From CADEDH01 sp047974625 (GTDB lineage Bacteria > Actinomycetota > Acidimicrobiia > Acidimicrobiales > SZUA-35): a DNA stretch of 64,000 nucleotides. The notes beneath the pieces are model-generated. The model did not search any database. It worked only from the letters and a program-made list of their open reading frames with translations, and had not been told where the DNA came from. This document shows positions 24,611 through 33,356 of the stretch, one piece after another (within the stretch, counting starts at the first letter, position 1; every line of letters begins with the position of its first letter). The DNA is taken from contig JBKECK010000102.1 in assembly GCA_047974625.1 (NCBI GenBank), positions 62,001 to 126,000 on the forward strand, written 5' to 3'. The position numbers and the translations under genes are program-made.

Positions 24611-25864
24611 GTGACCTCAGCCACCGAGCCCCGGGACGATCCGACCCCCGCACCGGACGGCGGCCCGTTACGACAGGCGAACTTTCGTCGGCTCTGGTTC
24701 ACCAACGTTGGCTTCTTCATCGTCGTCAACGGCCAGCGCTTCGTGTTCGGCGCCCTGGTCCTCGACGCCCTCAACCGGGATGAGAGCGGCCAGGGCCTGG
24801 TGGTCTTCGCCCTCGGCATCCCGGCGCTGTTCCTGGTGCTGCAGGCCGGGGCCTGGGCCGACCGCTACGACCCCCGCCGGATCCTGATCGCCACCCAGAT
24901 CGCCGCCTCGGCGGTGATGGCGGGCACCGGCCTGCTGGTGGCCTCGGGGCGGGCCACGTTCGGCCTGGTGATCGGCTCGGCCCTGCTGGCCGGAGCCGCC
25001 GCGGCGGTGGGCCAACCGGTGAGGGCCTCCCTGGTCCCCGCCCTGGTGGACCGGTCCCTCTTGTTCGGCGCCATCGCGGTGAACGCCCTGGCCATGACCG
25101 CCTCGATGATCGTGGGCCCGGTCCTGGTGCAGATCGTGGCCGAGGGATTCGGGTTCGCCGCCGCCTTCTTCTTCCAGGCCGTCCTGCTGGCCGCGGGCCT
25201 GGTCTTCCTGATCCCCCTGCGGATCCCGAACCGTGACGAACCGGTGGCCCCCCGGCGTTCGGTGTGGGTCGACACCCTCGACGCCCTCCGCCATGTCTGG
25301 GCCGACCGCCACCTCCGGACCCTGTTCGGGTTGCTCGTGGTGTCGAGCTTCACCATCAACCCGTCGGTCATGGTCACCCTGCAGGCCTTCGTGAAACAGG
25401 AACTGGGCCGCACCGCCAACGACGCCGCCCCCCTGTACGCGGCCATGGGGGTGGGGATCGCCATCACCTCCATGGTGGTGATGCGCCGGGGCGACATGGC
25501 CAACAAGGGGGCCCTGTTCCAGCGGGCCATGATGGCGGGCGCCGTGCTCACCTTCTTCATGGGCCGGACCACCGACTACTGGCAGCTGTTCCCCCTCACC
25601 TTCGTGATGGGGTTGACGGGCGGGTTCTACATCAACATGAACCAGGGCCTGATCCAGGCGTCCACCCCCCAGGAGCTCATGGGGCGGGTCATGGGGCTCT
25701 ACACCATGGTGCAGGCCGGGTTCCTCCCCGTGGGCGCGCTCGTGTTGGGCCTGATCGCCCGGTGGGTGGGGATCGGCACCACCATGTCGGCGGCGTCCGC
25801 GGTGGCCTTCGTGGTCGTGGTGGTCACCTACGTCCGCAACGCGGAGTTGCGCCAGCTCGCCTGA
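24611..25864 (+). CDS. Major facilitator superfamily transporter
   Basis: A 417-residue membrane protein with about 12 hydrophobic segments in two halves. The cytoplasmic loop DRYDPRRI after segment 2 is the MFS signature position. The sequence is of the MFS_3/EntS-like exporter branch. The start is GTG. The neighbours do not indicate a substrate. Confidence 0.88.
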   Translation: MTSATEPRDDPTPAPDGGPLRQANFRRLWFTNVGFFIVVNGQRFVFGALVLDALNRDESGQGLVVFALGIPALFLVLQAGAWADRYDPRRILIATQIAASAVMAGTGLLVASGRATFGLVIGSALLAGAAAAVGQPVRASLVPALVDRSLLFGAIAVNALAMTASMIVGPVLVQIVAEGFGFAAAFFFQAVLLAAGLVFLIPLRIPNRDEPVAPRRSVWVDTLDALRHVWADRHLRTLFGLLVVSSFTINPSVMVTLQAFVKQELGRTANDAAPLYAAMGVGIAITSMVVMRRGDMANKGALFQRAMMAGAVLTFFMGRTTDYWQLFPLTFVMGLTGGFYINMNQGLIQASTPQELMGRVMGLYTMVQAGFLPVGALVLGLIARWVGIGTTMSAASAVAFVVVVVTYVRNAELRQLA

Positions 25865-25915
25865 TCCGGCCCGCACGCGTTCGACGACGGCCGGGCCGGT
25901 GCAGGAGACTCGGGC

Positions 25916-26869
25916 ATGGCCGAGGACCTGCCCACCGAGCTCACCCACCCGGAGTATCTCGTCTCGACCGGGTGGCTGGCCGCCCGGCTCGACGACCCGG
26001 AGATCCGGGTCCTGGACGTGACCGCCAAGCTGACGTCGTCACTGGAGAACCAGCCCGGCGCCGAACTGGTGGCCGGGGCCCACATACCGGGTTCGTACCC
26101 GTTCGACGTGGCCTCCGGGAAGGGGCTGCTGTCGGATCCTGACGCCGTCCTGCCGTGGATGTGGCCGCCGGCCGGGCGCCTGGCCGACACCCTGGCCCGG
26201 TTCGGGATCGGCGCCGACACCCGGGTGGTACTCGTGGCCCGCACCCCCCGGGCCGGCATCGACTCCGGCACCATGTGGTGCACCCGAGCCTGGTGGACCC
26301 TGCACCGCTCCGGTGTGCGGTGCTCCATCCTGAGGGGCGGCATCGAGGCTTGGGAGGGCGAGGGCCGTCCCCTCACCGACGAGCCGTCGCCCCCACCGGA
26401 ATCACCGACGGTGCCCGTCGCCATCGACCCGGGCTGGATCCGGTTCCGGGCCACCAAGGCCGACGTCGCCGCCGCGGTGACCGATCTGGCCGGCCCCCGA
26501 CCCCAGGTGTGCCTGGTCGACGCCCTCACCCCCGACAACTTCGACGGCACCGCCGCCGGGTACGGGCGGCCCGGCCACATCACGGGCGCGGTCAACGTCC
26601 CGTTCCGGGGCTTGATCACGGCGGAGACCGCAGACTTCGTCGAGCCGGCGACGATGGCCCGGGCCCTGGACGCCGCCGGCCTGTTCGACACCCCCCGCAT
26701 CATCACCTACTGCGGTGGAGCGATCGCCGCCACCGTCGACGCCTTCTGCCTGGCCCTGTTCGGCCGGGACGACGTGGCCGTCTACGACGGCAGCCTCATG
26801 GAGTGGGCGGCCGATCCCGACGCCCCGATGACGAATCCGGCCGTCAGTCCTCGGCGGGGTGGTGGTTGA
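25916..26869 (+). CDS. Two-domain sulfurtransferase (rhodanese)
   Basis: A 317-residue tandem rhodanese. The inactive N-terminal domain spans about 10-155, and the active C-terminal domain has the nucleophile C266 in the loop CGGAIAAT. The arrangement is that of thiosulfate or 3-mercaptopyruvate sulfurtransferases; the CGG loop differs from the classical CRKGVT, so donor specificity is unclear. The 3' end overlaps the convergent VOC gene by 26 bases. Confidence 0.88.
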   Translation: MAEDLPTELTHPEYLVSTGWLAARLDDPEIRVLDVTAKLTSSLENQPGAELVAGAHIPGSYPFDVASGKGLLSDPDAVLPWMWPPAGRLADTLARFGIGADTRVVLVARTPRAGIDSGTMWCTRAWWTLHRSGVRCSILRGGIEAWEGEGRPLTDEPSPPPESPTVPVAIDPGWIRFRATKADVAAAVTDLAGPRPQVCLVDALTPDNFDGTAAGYGRPGHITGAVNVPFRGLITAETADFVEPATMARALDAAGLFDTPRIITYCGGAIAATVDAFCLALFGRDDVAVYDGSLMEWAADPDAPMTNPAVSPRRGGG

Positions 26870-27284
26870 TCATCCAGCGGATCCCGAACCGGTCGCACAG
26901 GGAGCCGAAGTAGTCACCCCAGAACATCTCCTGCATGGCCATCACGTCGGTGGCCCCGTCAACCAGGCCAGCGAAGATCTGCTCGGCCTCATCCCGGGTG
27001 TCGGGTATGACCATGATGCTCACGTTGTTCCCCTGGTTGAGGACGTGACCGGCCGACTCGATGGCGTCGGTGCCCATCAGGACGTGGCCGCCGGTGATGG
27101 GCAGGGCCACGTGCATGACCATGGCCTTCTCGGCCTCGGTCATCTCGGGCTGGCCAGGTTGGGAGGGCACATCGCCGAGGCGGACGATGTCGCCCCGGTA
27201 CTCGGTGCCGAACACGGAGCGGTAGTGCTCGAACGCTTCGGCGGTGGTGCCCATGAAGTTCAGGTACGTGACGACCTCGGCCAT
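26844..27284 (-). CDS. VOC-superfamily protein (PhnB-like)
   Basis: A 146-residue protein with two beta-alpha-beta-beta-beta modules of the vicinal oxygen chelate fold, PhnB subgroup: TYLNFMGTTAEAFEHYRSVF at the start, HVALPITGGHVLMGTD in the middle and WGDYFGSLCDRFGIRWMI at the end. Biochemical role is unknown. Confidence 0.85.
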   Translation of the reverse strand: MAEVVTYLNFMGTTAEAFEHYRSVFGTEYRGDIVRLGDVPSQPGQPEMTEAEKAMVMHVALPITGGHVLMGTDAIESAGHVLNQGNNVSIMVIPDTRDEAEQIFAGLVDGATDVMAMQEMFWGDYFGSLCDRFGIRWMINHHPAED

Positions 27285-27327
27285 GGCGTGGCAGCTCCTT
27301 GGGATTCGAATGCCCGGCCCCCACCAA

Positions 27328-27355
27328 CCCCCGATTCAGGTACCCGAATCGGGGG
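27328..27355. promoter_or_regulatory. Perfect 10-bp inverted repeat between divergent genes
   Basis: CCCCCGATTC and GAATCGGGGG (27328-27337 and 27346-27355) are exact complements around an 8-base loop, followed by GATATTCC. The site is between the divergent VOC protein and serine hydrolase, so a shared operator or a hairpin in the hydrolase leader is likely. Confidence 0.45.
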
Positions 27356-27464
27356 ATATTCCGGTGCGGTGCGGTCCGCCCTGGTGACGTTCGCGGCCGG
27401 CTGGGCCGGGGTGATACTAGCCGACGGATTCGAGCCGGCCGTTTCAGCGATCTACCGTCTTGGG

Positions 27465-28595
27465 ATGACCGACCGGACGAAGAACCCCATCGACGACGCC
27501 AAGGTGGCGGACTTGCTGGACCGCGCCCAGCGCGAGGTGGACGCCGGGTTCCTGCCCTCGGTGCAGGTCGCGTTGGCCCGCGACGGGGAGCTGGTGGTGG
27601 CCGAGACGTTCGGCGAGGCCGACCCGGACACCCGGTACTGCATTTTCTCCGCCACCAAGCCGTTCGTGGCTTCCACCATGTGGACCCTGCTGGGCGAGGG
27701 GGCGGTGGCGCTGGACGCGCCGGTCACCAAGTACTTCCCGGAGTTCGGCGAGAACGGCAAGGAGGAGATCACCGTCGAACAGGTGATGCTCCACACCTCG
27801 GGCTTCCCCCACGCCCCCCTGGGCCCGGCGATCTGGGCCGACCGGGACGCCCGGAGGGCCCGGATGGCGTCGTGGCGGCTCAACTGGGAGCCCGGCACCC
27901 GGTACGAGTACCACCCCACCTCGGCCCACTGGGTGCTGGCCGAGATCATCGAGATCGTCACCGGCAGCGACTACCGCGACATCGTGCAGGAACGGGTCAC
28001 CGACCCGGCCGGCCTGCCCCGGATCCTCGGTCTGCACCCGGACGACCACGACAACCTGGCCGAGCTGGTGCTGGTGGGCGACCCGGCCACCCCCGACGAG
28101 CTGGAGGCGGCGTTCGGGGTGCGGGAGCTGCCCGGGAGCGAAGTCAACGACGAGGTGGTGCAACGGTTCAACACCGCCGGCAACCGGGAGGTCGGCATCC
28201 CGGGCGGTGGAGGCTTCGCCCGAGCCGTGGACCTGGCCCTGTTCTACCAGGAGCTCCTGCACAACTCGGCCGGCATCTGGGACGACGCCGTCCTGGCCGA
28301 CGCCACCGGCCGGGTCCGCAACCATCTGCCCGATCCGATGGGCGTGCCCGCCAACCGGGCCCTCGGCGTGGTGGTGGCCGGCGACGACGGCAAGACGAAT
28401 CTGCGGGGCATGGGTCGCACCGTGTCGGCCCGGACCTTCGGCCACAACGGCGCCGGGGGCCAGATCGCCTGGGTCGACCCCGAGACCGGCCTGTCCCTCG
28501 GCTATGTCACCAACGGCTACGACCGCCACGAGATCCGGGAGCCCCGCCGGGGCACGGCCATCTCCAGCATCGCCGCCGCCTGTGTCGTGGACTGA
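27465..28595 (+). CDS. Serine hydrolase of the beta-lactamase (class C) family
   Basis: A 376-residue beta-lactamase-fold hydrolase. The SxxK motif SATK gives S62 and K65, LHTSGFPHAP is the family motif near 112, the tyrosine motif is in EYHPTSAHW near 148, and GHNGAGGQ near 328 replaces the third KTG-type motif. No signal peptide is present, so it is probably a cytoplasmic esterase. It is related to the 10924-12177 protein but clearly different in sequence. The 3' end, including the stop, is duplicated in tandem. Confidence 0.85.
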   Translation: MTDRTKNPIDDAKVADLLDRAQREVDAGFLPSVQVALARDGELVVAETFGEADPDTRYCIFSATKPFVASTMWTLLGEGAVALDAPVTKYFPEFGENGKEEITVEQVMLHTSGFPHAPLGPAIWADRDARRARMASWRLNWEPGTRYEYHPTSAHWVLAEIIEIVTGSDYRDIVQERVTDPAGLPRILGLHPDDHDNLAELVLVGDPATPDELEAAFGVRELPGSEVNDEVVQRFNTAGNREVGIPGGGGFARAVDLALFYQELLHNSAGIWDDAVLADATGRVRNHLPDPMGVPANRALGVVVAGDDGKTNLRGMGRTVSARTFGHNGAGGQIAWVDPETGLSLGYVTNGYDRHEIREPRRGTAISSIAAACVVD

Positions 28596-28616
28596 GCCTG
28601 TGTCGTGGACTGAGCC
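28581..28616. repeat. 18-bp tandem duplication containing a stop codon
   Basis: GCCTGTGTCGTGGACTGA appears twice in tandem. The first TGA is the stop of the serine hydrolase; the second copy would encode the same four residues and stop again if the first were read through. Confidence 0.85.
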
Positions 28617-28655
28617 GGGCCCCGGTCGGCCCTCCCGGGCCGCCGGGACCGGAGT

Positions 28656-30302
28656 TCAGGCCCCCGCCGGTGGGGCCAGGCCCTGCGACCAGTCGGGGAA
28701 GGTCACCAGCGGGTCGGCGGCCACCTGGGCCACCAGGGCGACCTCCCAATCGAGGTAGCCCTGCATGGCGTCGGCCACTGCCCCGGCGTGCTCGTACGGT
28801 TTGTACCAGCGGTCGTCGGGGGAGGTGGTGGCCCGGTCGAACCCGGGTTCCATCTCGAGGCCGGAGTGGCGCCACCCCTTGTTACCACCGGCCAGGGCCA
28901 TGACTTCCGCGTCGGGCCACTGGGCCCGGGCGTCGGCCACGGCCAGGCGGGCCAGGGTCCCGTCACTGGAGGTCAGGACCACAGTGCGGGCCGGCCCGAT
29001 CCGGGCCCGGGCCTGGTCGAGACGGCTGCGTATCCCCCACCAGGCGTCGGGGATGTGGCCCCGCCGCCGGAACTTCTCGGAGTCGTCGACGTCGACGACC
29101 ACCGCGCCCGACCCGCCCGGCTCGAGGCGACGGTAGAGGTCGGCGGGTTTGATGGTGGGAACCGACGTCCGGGCCAGGTCGGGGCGGGGTTCGGGACCGG
29201 ACACGAGCGGGTCGACCGAGGCCAGGGCGCCGGGTTCCAGCACGAAGCAGTCGGCCCAGCCCAGGCGCCGCAGCCAGGCCGCGGTCATGGTGGCCCGGAC
29301 CCCGTCGTCGTCGACCAGGACGAGCCGGGCCCCGAGGGTGCCGACGTACTCGTCGGTGGCCTGGACGAGCTGGCCGCCGGGGGCGTGACGGGCCCCGACC
29401 GGGTGGCCGTCCTGGTACTCGGCCCCGGTGCGGACGTCGAACACGAGGGTGGTCCGGTCGGTCCCGGCCCGCCACCCCTCCACCCGCGACCACGGCACCG
29501 CCGTGACCCCGTAGCGGACACCCACCGCGGCGGCGGCCTCCCGGGCCCAGGCCCGGGCGTCGGGGCCGGGTTCGGGGGCCTCGGTCTCCACCCCGGTGGC
29601 CACGGTCAGCCCGGCCAGCTCCCACCCCATGGTCCCGTTCTCCAGGGCATAGACCGGGTTGGGCAACCCCGCGTCGATGAGGGACTGGGAGCCGATGATG
29701 CTCCGGGTCCGGCCGGCACAGTTGACCACCACCGTGGTGGCCGGGTCCGGCGCCGCCTCCCGCACCCGCCGCACCAGTTCCGCCCCGGGGCAGTCGATCC
29801 CGCCGGGGATGCTGCGGCGGCGGAACTCGCCCATGGGGCGGGAGTCGAGGATGACGAGATCGTGTCCGGCCGCCTGGCGAGCGGCCAGATCACCGGCGCT
29901 GACCCGTGGGGTCCCGTAGGACTCCTCGACCAGCTCTCCGAACGCCTTGGACGGCACATTGACCCCGGAATAGACCTGGTGGCCGGCCGCCACCCATCCG
30001 GCGATCCCGCCGGCCAGGACGGCCCCGTTGGTCCAGCCGAGGTGGGCAGCCCGGGCGGCCGCGGTGGCGGCCAGGTCGCCGCCGTCGTCGTCGCACCACA
30101 CCATACGGGTGTCGCGCCGGGGCACCAGACGTTCCAGCAGCAGTTCGAGCCGGGACAGGGGCACCGACACGGCCCGGAACAGGTGCCCCTCGCTGAACGT
30201 GCCCTGCTCCCGAGCGTCGAGGAGGGCGAGCTCCCCCCGCCCCAGGGCGACGTCACCCAACCAGCCGGCCAGGGTGGCCGGGTCGACGAAAGGCTGGATC
30301 AC
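28656..30302 (-). CDS. Four-domain rhodanese sulfurtransferase
   Basis: A 548-residue protein of four rhodanese domains. Domain 1 (about 5-110) has a cysteine in VWCDDDGGD, and domain 2 (about 140-245) has the active-site-like loop NCAGRTRS. In domains 3 and 4 the equivalent positions read VDDDGVRA and TSSDGTLA, so the cysteine is lost and they are probably structural. Such multi-domain proteins move sulfane sulfur. The GTG start overlaps the stop of the cysteine-dioxygenase-like cupin by 4 bases, so cysteine sulfur oxidation and sulfur transfer are probably linked. Confidence 0.85.
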   Translation of the reverse strand: MIQPFVDPATLAGWLGDVALGRGELALLDAREQGTFSEGHLFRAVSVPLSRLELLLERLVPRRDTRMVWCDDDGGDLAATAAARAAHLGWTNGAVLAGGIAGWVAAGHQVYSGVNVPSKAFGELVEESYGTPRVSAGDLAARQAAGHDLVILDSRPMGEFRRRSIPGGIDCPGAELVRRVREAAPDPATTVVVNCAGRTRSIIGSQSLIDAGLPNPVYALENGTMGWELAGLTVATGVETEAPEPGPDARAWAREAAAAVGVRYGVTAVPWSRVEGWRAGTDRTTLVFDVRTGAEYQDGHPVGARHAPGGQLVQATDEYVGTLGARLVLVDDDGVRATMTAAWLRRLGWADCFVLEPGALASVDPLVSGPEPRPDLARTSVPTIKPADLYRRLEPGGSGAVVVDVDDSEKFRRRGHIPDAWWGIRSRLDQARARIGPARTVVLTSSDGTLARLAVADARAQWPDAEVMALAGGNKGWRHSGLEMEPGFDRATTSPDDRWYKPYEHAGAVADAMQGYLDWEVALVAQVAADPLVTFPDWSQGLAPPAGA

Positions 30303-30991
30303 CGGTCGGATTCCCGGCCCGCCCGGGCCTCCCTGATGTCGGTATGGGCCGGGAACACCTTCCACTCCCCGGTCCTGGCGTTGTAGTACCGGCGCCCGTC
30401 GAGCCGTTCCAGGGCCAAGCCGTAGCAGTGAAAGTTGAGGGCGGGCCCGTCGATGTGGATCGAGTGGAGGTCGTCGGGGAGCATGGCCACCCCGGAGCCG
30501 GCCTCCACCATGGCCTCGTCGATCTGCTCCACCCCACCGTCGTAGACCCGTCGGTAGAACCGGTTGAGCTCTTGGCCGGCGAAGCCCACCACCACCGCCC
30601 AGGTGGTGTGGTCGTGGGCCGGGGTCGACACCCCGCCCCGGGACGCGTTGGCGTACAGGGCGAAGCGGCCGTCGTCGTCCTCGGCCAGCCGGTACAGGCA
30701 GCTGGTGGTGGCCTCGTCGGGCTCGGGGGGTGGGTAGTCGTCCAAGGAGAACAGGTCGGTCTGTGCGGTGAGGGCCAGCAGTCGCTCCCGGATGGCGGCC
30801 ACCCCGTCCCGGCTGATCGGGGCCCCGTCCCGGGATCCGGCCCGGGTCGGGGTCCGGTGCTCCGCGTCCAGGGTGCGGATGGCCGCCATCGTCTCGGCGA
30901 TGGCGGCGTGGCGGCGGGTGGCCCGGCCGGCGCCGGAGGTCGCTGTGCTCTCCATGGCTGTGCTCTCGGTGGCTGTGCTCTCGGTGGTCAC
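30299..30991 (-). CDS. Cysteine dioxygenase-like cupin
   Basis: A 230-residue cupin of the cysteine dioxygenase type. The first iron-binding motif is PAHDHTTWAVVVGF, in which two histidines and a downstream glutamate-type position match, and the second histidine lies in DLHSIHIDG. It would oxidise a thiol (cysteine, 3-mercaptopropionate or similar) to a sulfinate. The N-terminus repeats the pentapeptide TESTA, encoded by 15-base repeats; ATG 30955 is an alternative start. It overlaps the downstream rhodanese gene and follows the amidohydrolase by 11 bases. Confidence 0.75.
   Translation of the reverse strand: MTTESTATESTAMESTATSGAGRATRRHAAIAETMAAIRTLDAEHRTPTRAGSRDGAPISRDGVAAIRERLLALTAQTDLFSLDDYPPPEPDEATTSCLYRLAEDDDGRFALYANASRGGVSTPAHDHTTWAVVVGFAGQELNRFYRRVYDGGVEQIDEAMVEAGSGVAMLPDDLHSIHIDGPALNFHCYGLALERLDGRRYYNARTGEWKVFPAHTDIREARAGRESDR
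30943..30991. repeat. 15-bp tandem repeats at the cupin start
   Basis: About three copies of GCTGTGCTCTCGGTG (one reads TCCATG) lie at the 5' end of the cupin gene. The unit keeps the reading frame and places several GTG/ATG codons near the start, so the start codon is ambiguous. Confidence 0.75.
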
Positions 30992-31002
30992 GGTGGCCGG
31001 CC

Positions 31003-32154
31003 TCAGGCGCTGACCCCGGCCCCGGCCGGGAGGCGGGCGGGGTCGATGCGGTACAGGTCGATGACGTTGCCCCACACCATCCGTTCCCGTTCGGCGTCGG
31101 GGACCCCGTCCATGATCCGGTCCAGGATCGGGATGGAGTTGGGCCAGATGGAGTCGTGGTGGGGGTAGTCACTCCCCCACAAGAGGTTGTCGACCCCGAT
31201 CAGCTCCCGGGTCAGGATCCCGGCCCGGTCGTCCTCGAAGGTCACCCAGAAGTTCCGGTCGAAGTACTCCGACGGTTTCATGGTCAGGTAGTCGACGGCA
31301 AAGCTGGGGGTGCGGTAGATGGCGTGGTCGAACCGCTGCTTGAAGTGGGCCACCCAGCCGGTCTCGAACTCGGCCAGCACGAACTTCAACCCCGGGAACC
31401 GCTCCACCACGCCCCCGCAGATCAGGTCCATGGTGGAGTTGGCCACGGTGGTGTGGGCCATCGTGTAGCCCTTCAGCGTGCCGCCCGGAGTGCCCCAATG
31501 CGGGGGGAGCCCGCAATCGAACGACGTCCCGGTGAAGATGTGCATGGTGATGGGCAGGTCCATCGCCTCCAGCTCGGCCCACAGGGGGTCGTACACCGGG
31601 TCGGCGTACGACTGTTCGATCGGGGCGTGGGACGGGATGGCGAACCCCCGCACCCCACGGCCACCGGCGCGGCGCACCTCGGCCACGCAGGCGTCCACGT
31701 CGGGGATGGGCAGACACCCGATCCCGATCAGGCGGTCCCGGTCGGGGGCGCAGTAGTCGAGCACCCAGTCGTTGTGCTGACGGAAGGCCGCGGCCCGGAT
31801 CCGGTCGTCGGGGACGGCGAAGGTGAACATCGACAGGCTGGGGTACATGACCTCGCCCACCACCCCGTCCTGGTCCTGTTCGGCCAGACGTTTCGACGGG
31901 TCCCGCACCCCTGGGTTGAGGCCGTCGTAGCCCCGGGCGATCAGCTCGTCGGTCTTCGGGTCGTCGAGGCGGTTGCCGGCGATGCCCAGACGCCCCACCG
32001 GGACCGGCCGGTTGTCGGCCACCAGGAGCCAGTCGCCCCGGTTGCCGTTCCAGTCGGTGACGATGTGGGGCGCGGTGTCGCCGAAGCGTTCGGCCAGACC
32101 GTCAAACACTTCCCGGGCCTCCACCACGTGCGAATCGCAGGAATAGTGGCGCAT
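31003..32154 (-). CDS. Metal-dependent amidohydrolase (amidohydrolase 2 family)
   Basis: A 383-residue TIM-barrel hydrolase/decarboxylase. It has an N-terminal metal motif DSHVVE, HIFTG, and the C-terminal WGSDYPHHDS with the catalytic aspartate, as in ACMSD and gamma-resorcylate decarboxylase relatives. The ATG at 32154 follows a GGGGGTAATAGAG ribosome site. It lies in a same-strand series with a dehydrogenase pair upstream and the cupin downstream, suggesting a catabolic operon for an unknown acid. Confidence 0.85.
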   Translation of the reverse strand: MRHYSCDSHVVEAREVFDGLAERFGDTAPHIVTDWNGNRGDWLLVADNRPVPVGRLGIAGNRLDDPKTDELIARGYDGLNPGVRDPSKRLAEQDQDGVVGEVMYPSLSMFTFAVPDDRIRAAAFRQHNDWVLDYCAPDRDRLIGIGCLPIPDVDACVAEVRRAGGRGVRGFAIPSHAPIEQSYADPVYDPLWAELEAMDLPITMHIFTGTSFDCGLPPHWGTPGGTLKGYTMAHTTVANSTMDLICGGVVERFPGLKFVLAEFETGWVAHFKQRFDHAIYRTPSFAVDYLTMKPSEYFDRNFWVTFEDDRAGILTRELIGVDNLLWGSDYPHHDSIWPNSIPILDRIMDGVPDAERERMVWGNVIDLYRIDPARLPAGAGVSA

Positions 32155-32201
32155 CTCTATTACCCCCTGACGCCCAAACGGGCCGTTCCTCACCCCCAAA
32201 C

Positions 32202-33356
32202 CTAGGCCAGGTGACCGCCCGATACCGAAGTGGTCGGGCCAGTGGCGGGGCCGGGCAGCGGGGCCAGGGCAGCGACGACGGCCCCGGCCATCTCCTCGGT
32301 GGTGGCGGTGCCGCCCTGGTCGGCGGTTAGATGGTCGCCGGCCGCGTACACCGCGGTGACCGCCGCGTCGAGGCGATCGGCGGCCCCGGTCCGGCCCAGC
32401 CAGGTGAGCATGAGCACCGCCGACAGCAGGCTGGCGGTGGGGTTGATCTCGTGCCGACCGGTCAGATCGGGCGCAGTGCCGTGGGCCGACTCGAAGTAGG
32501 CGAACCCGTCGCCGTAGCAGCCGGACGGAGCCAGACCCATACCTCCCAGGGTGGCCGCCCCCAGGTCGGACAGGACGTCCCCGTAGAGGTTGGGTAGGAC
32601 GACGACGTCGTGGGCCTCGGGGCGCAGGACGAGGCGATGGGCCATGTCGTCCACGATGAACCGGTCGAGTTCCACGTCGGGGAAATCCCCGCCCACCTCG
32701 GCCACGATGTCGCAGAAGTACCGGTCGGTGGCGGGCAGCATGTTGGTCTTGGCCGACACGGTGAGCCGGGGTGACCGGCCCCGTTCGACCCCCCGGCGGC
32801 GGGCCAGGTCGTAGGCGAAGCGGGCCACCGTCTCGGTACCGGCCCGGGAGATCACCTTGGCCGAGAACCGGGCCTCACCGGGCCAGGTGAGGCGGGCCCG
32901 GTCGCCGACCAGGCCGGAGGCCCGGAGGTCGGCGACGTCACCGGCGATGCCCACATAGGCGTCCTCCAGGTTCTCCCGGACGATGACGTAGTCGAGCCGG
33001 TCGGGCCGGGCCATGGGCGAGGCGAACCCGGGACGCCACCGGACGGGCCGGACGTTGGCGTAGGTGCCCCGGCCCCAGCGGAGGTGGGCCACCCCCGGGG
33101 TGGTGCCGTTGGTGGCCCCGAACAGGACGGTGTCGGCGGCGTCGATCCGGGCGTGGACCATGGTGGCGCGCTCGGACCGGTCCAGCTCGGCCAGCTCTAC
33201 CCCGGTGGGCAGGACGTCCAGGTCGATCCCGGGATCGACGGCCCGGAGCACCGACACCGCGGCCGCCATCGCCTCGGGGGCGGCGTCGTCACCGGGGATG
33301 ACCGCCACCGTCGGTGCCGACCCGGGGTGCCCACCGGGTGGGTCGGTCGGGCTCAA
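32202..33356 (-). CDS. Isocitrate/isopropylmalate dehydrogenase-family enzyme
   Basis: A 384-residue beta-decarboxylating dehydrogenase. VAVIPGDD starts the fold, RENLEDAYVG carries substrate-contacting residues, SAKTNMLPATD supplies the catalytic lysine strand, and NLYGDVLSDLGA has the metal-binding aspartates. The sequence is nearer to tartrate or homoisocitrate-type members than to LeuB. Its ATG overlaps the upstream D-2-hydroxyacid dehydrogenase stop as ATGA. The pair suggests catabolism of a 2-hydroxy acid. Confidence 0.87.
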   Translation of the reverse strand: MSPTDPPGGHPGSAPTVAVIPGDDAAPEAMAAAVSVLRAVDPGIDLDVLPTGVELAELDRSERATMVHARIDAADTVLFGATNGTTPGVAHLRWGRGTYANVRPVRWRPGFASPMARPDRLDYVIVRENLEDAYVGIAGDVADLRASGLVGDRARLTWPGEARFSAKVISRAGTETVARFAYDLARRRGVERGRSPRLTVSAKTNMLPATDRYFCDIVAEVGGDFPDVELDRFIVDDMAHRLVLRPEAHDVVVLPNLYGDVLSDLGAATLGGMGLAPSGCYGDGFAYFESAHGTAPDLTGRHEINPTASLLSAVLMLTWLGRTGAADRLDAAVTAVYAAGDHLTADQGGTATTEEMAGAVVAALAPLPGPATGPTTSVSGGHLA

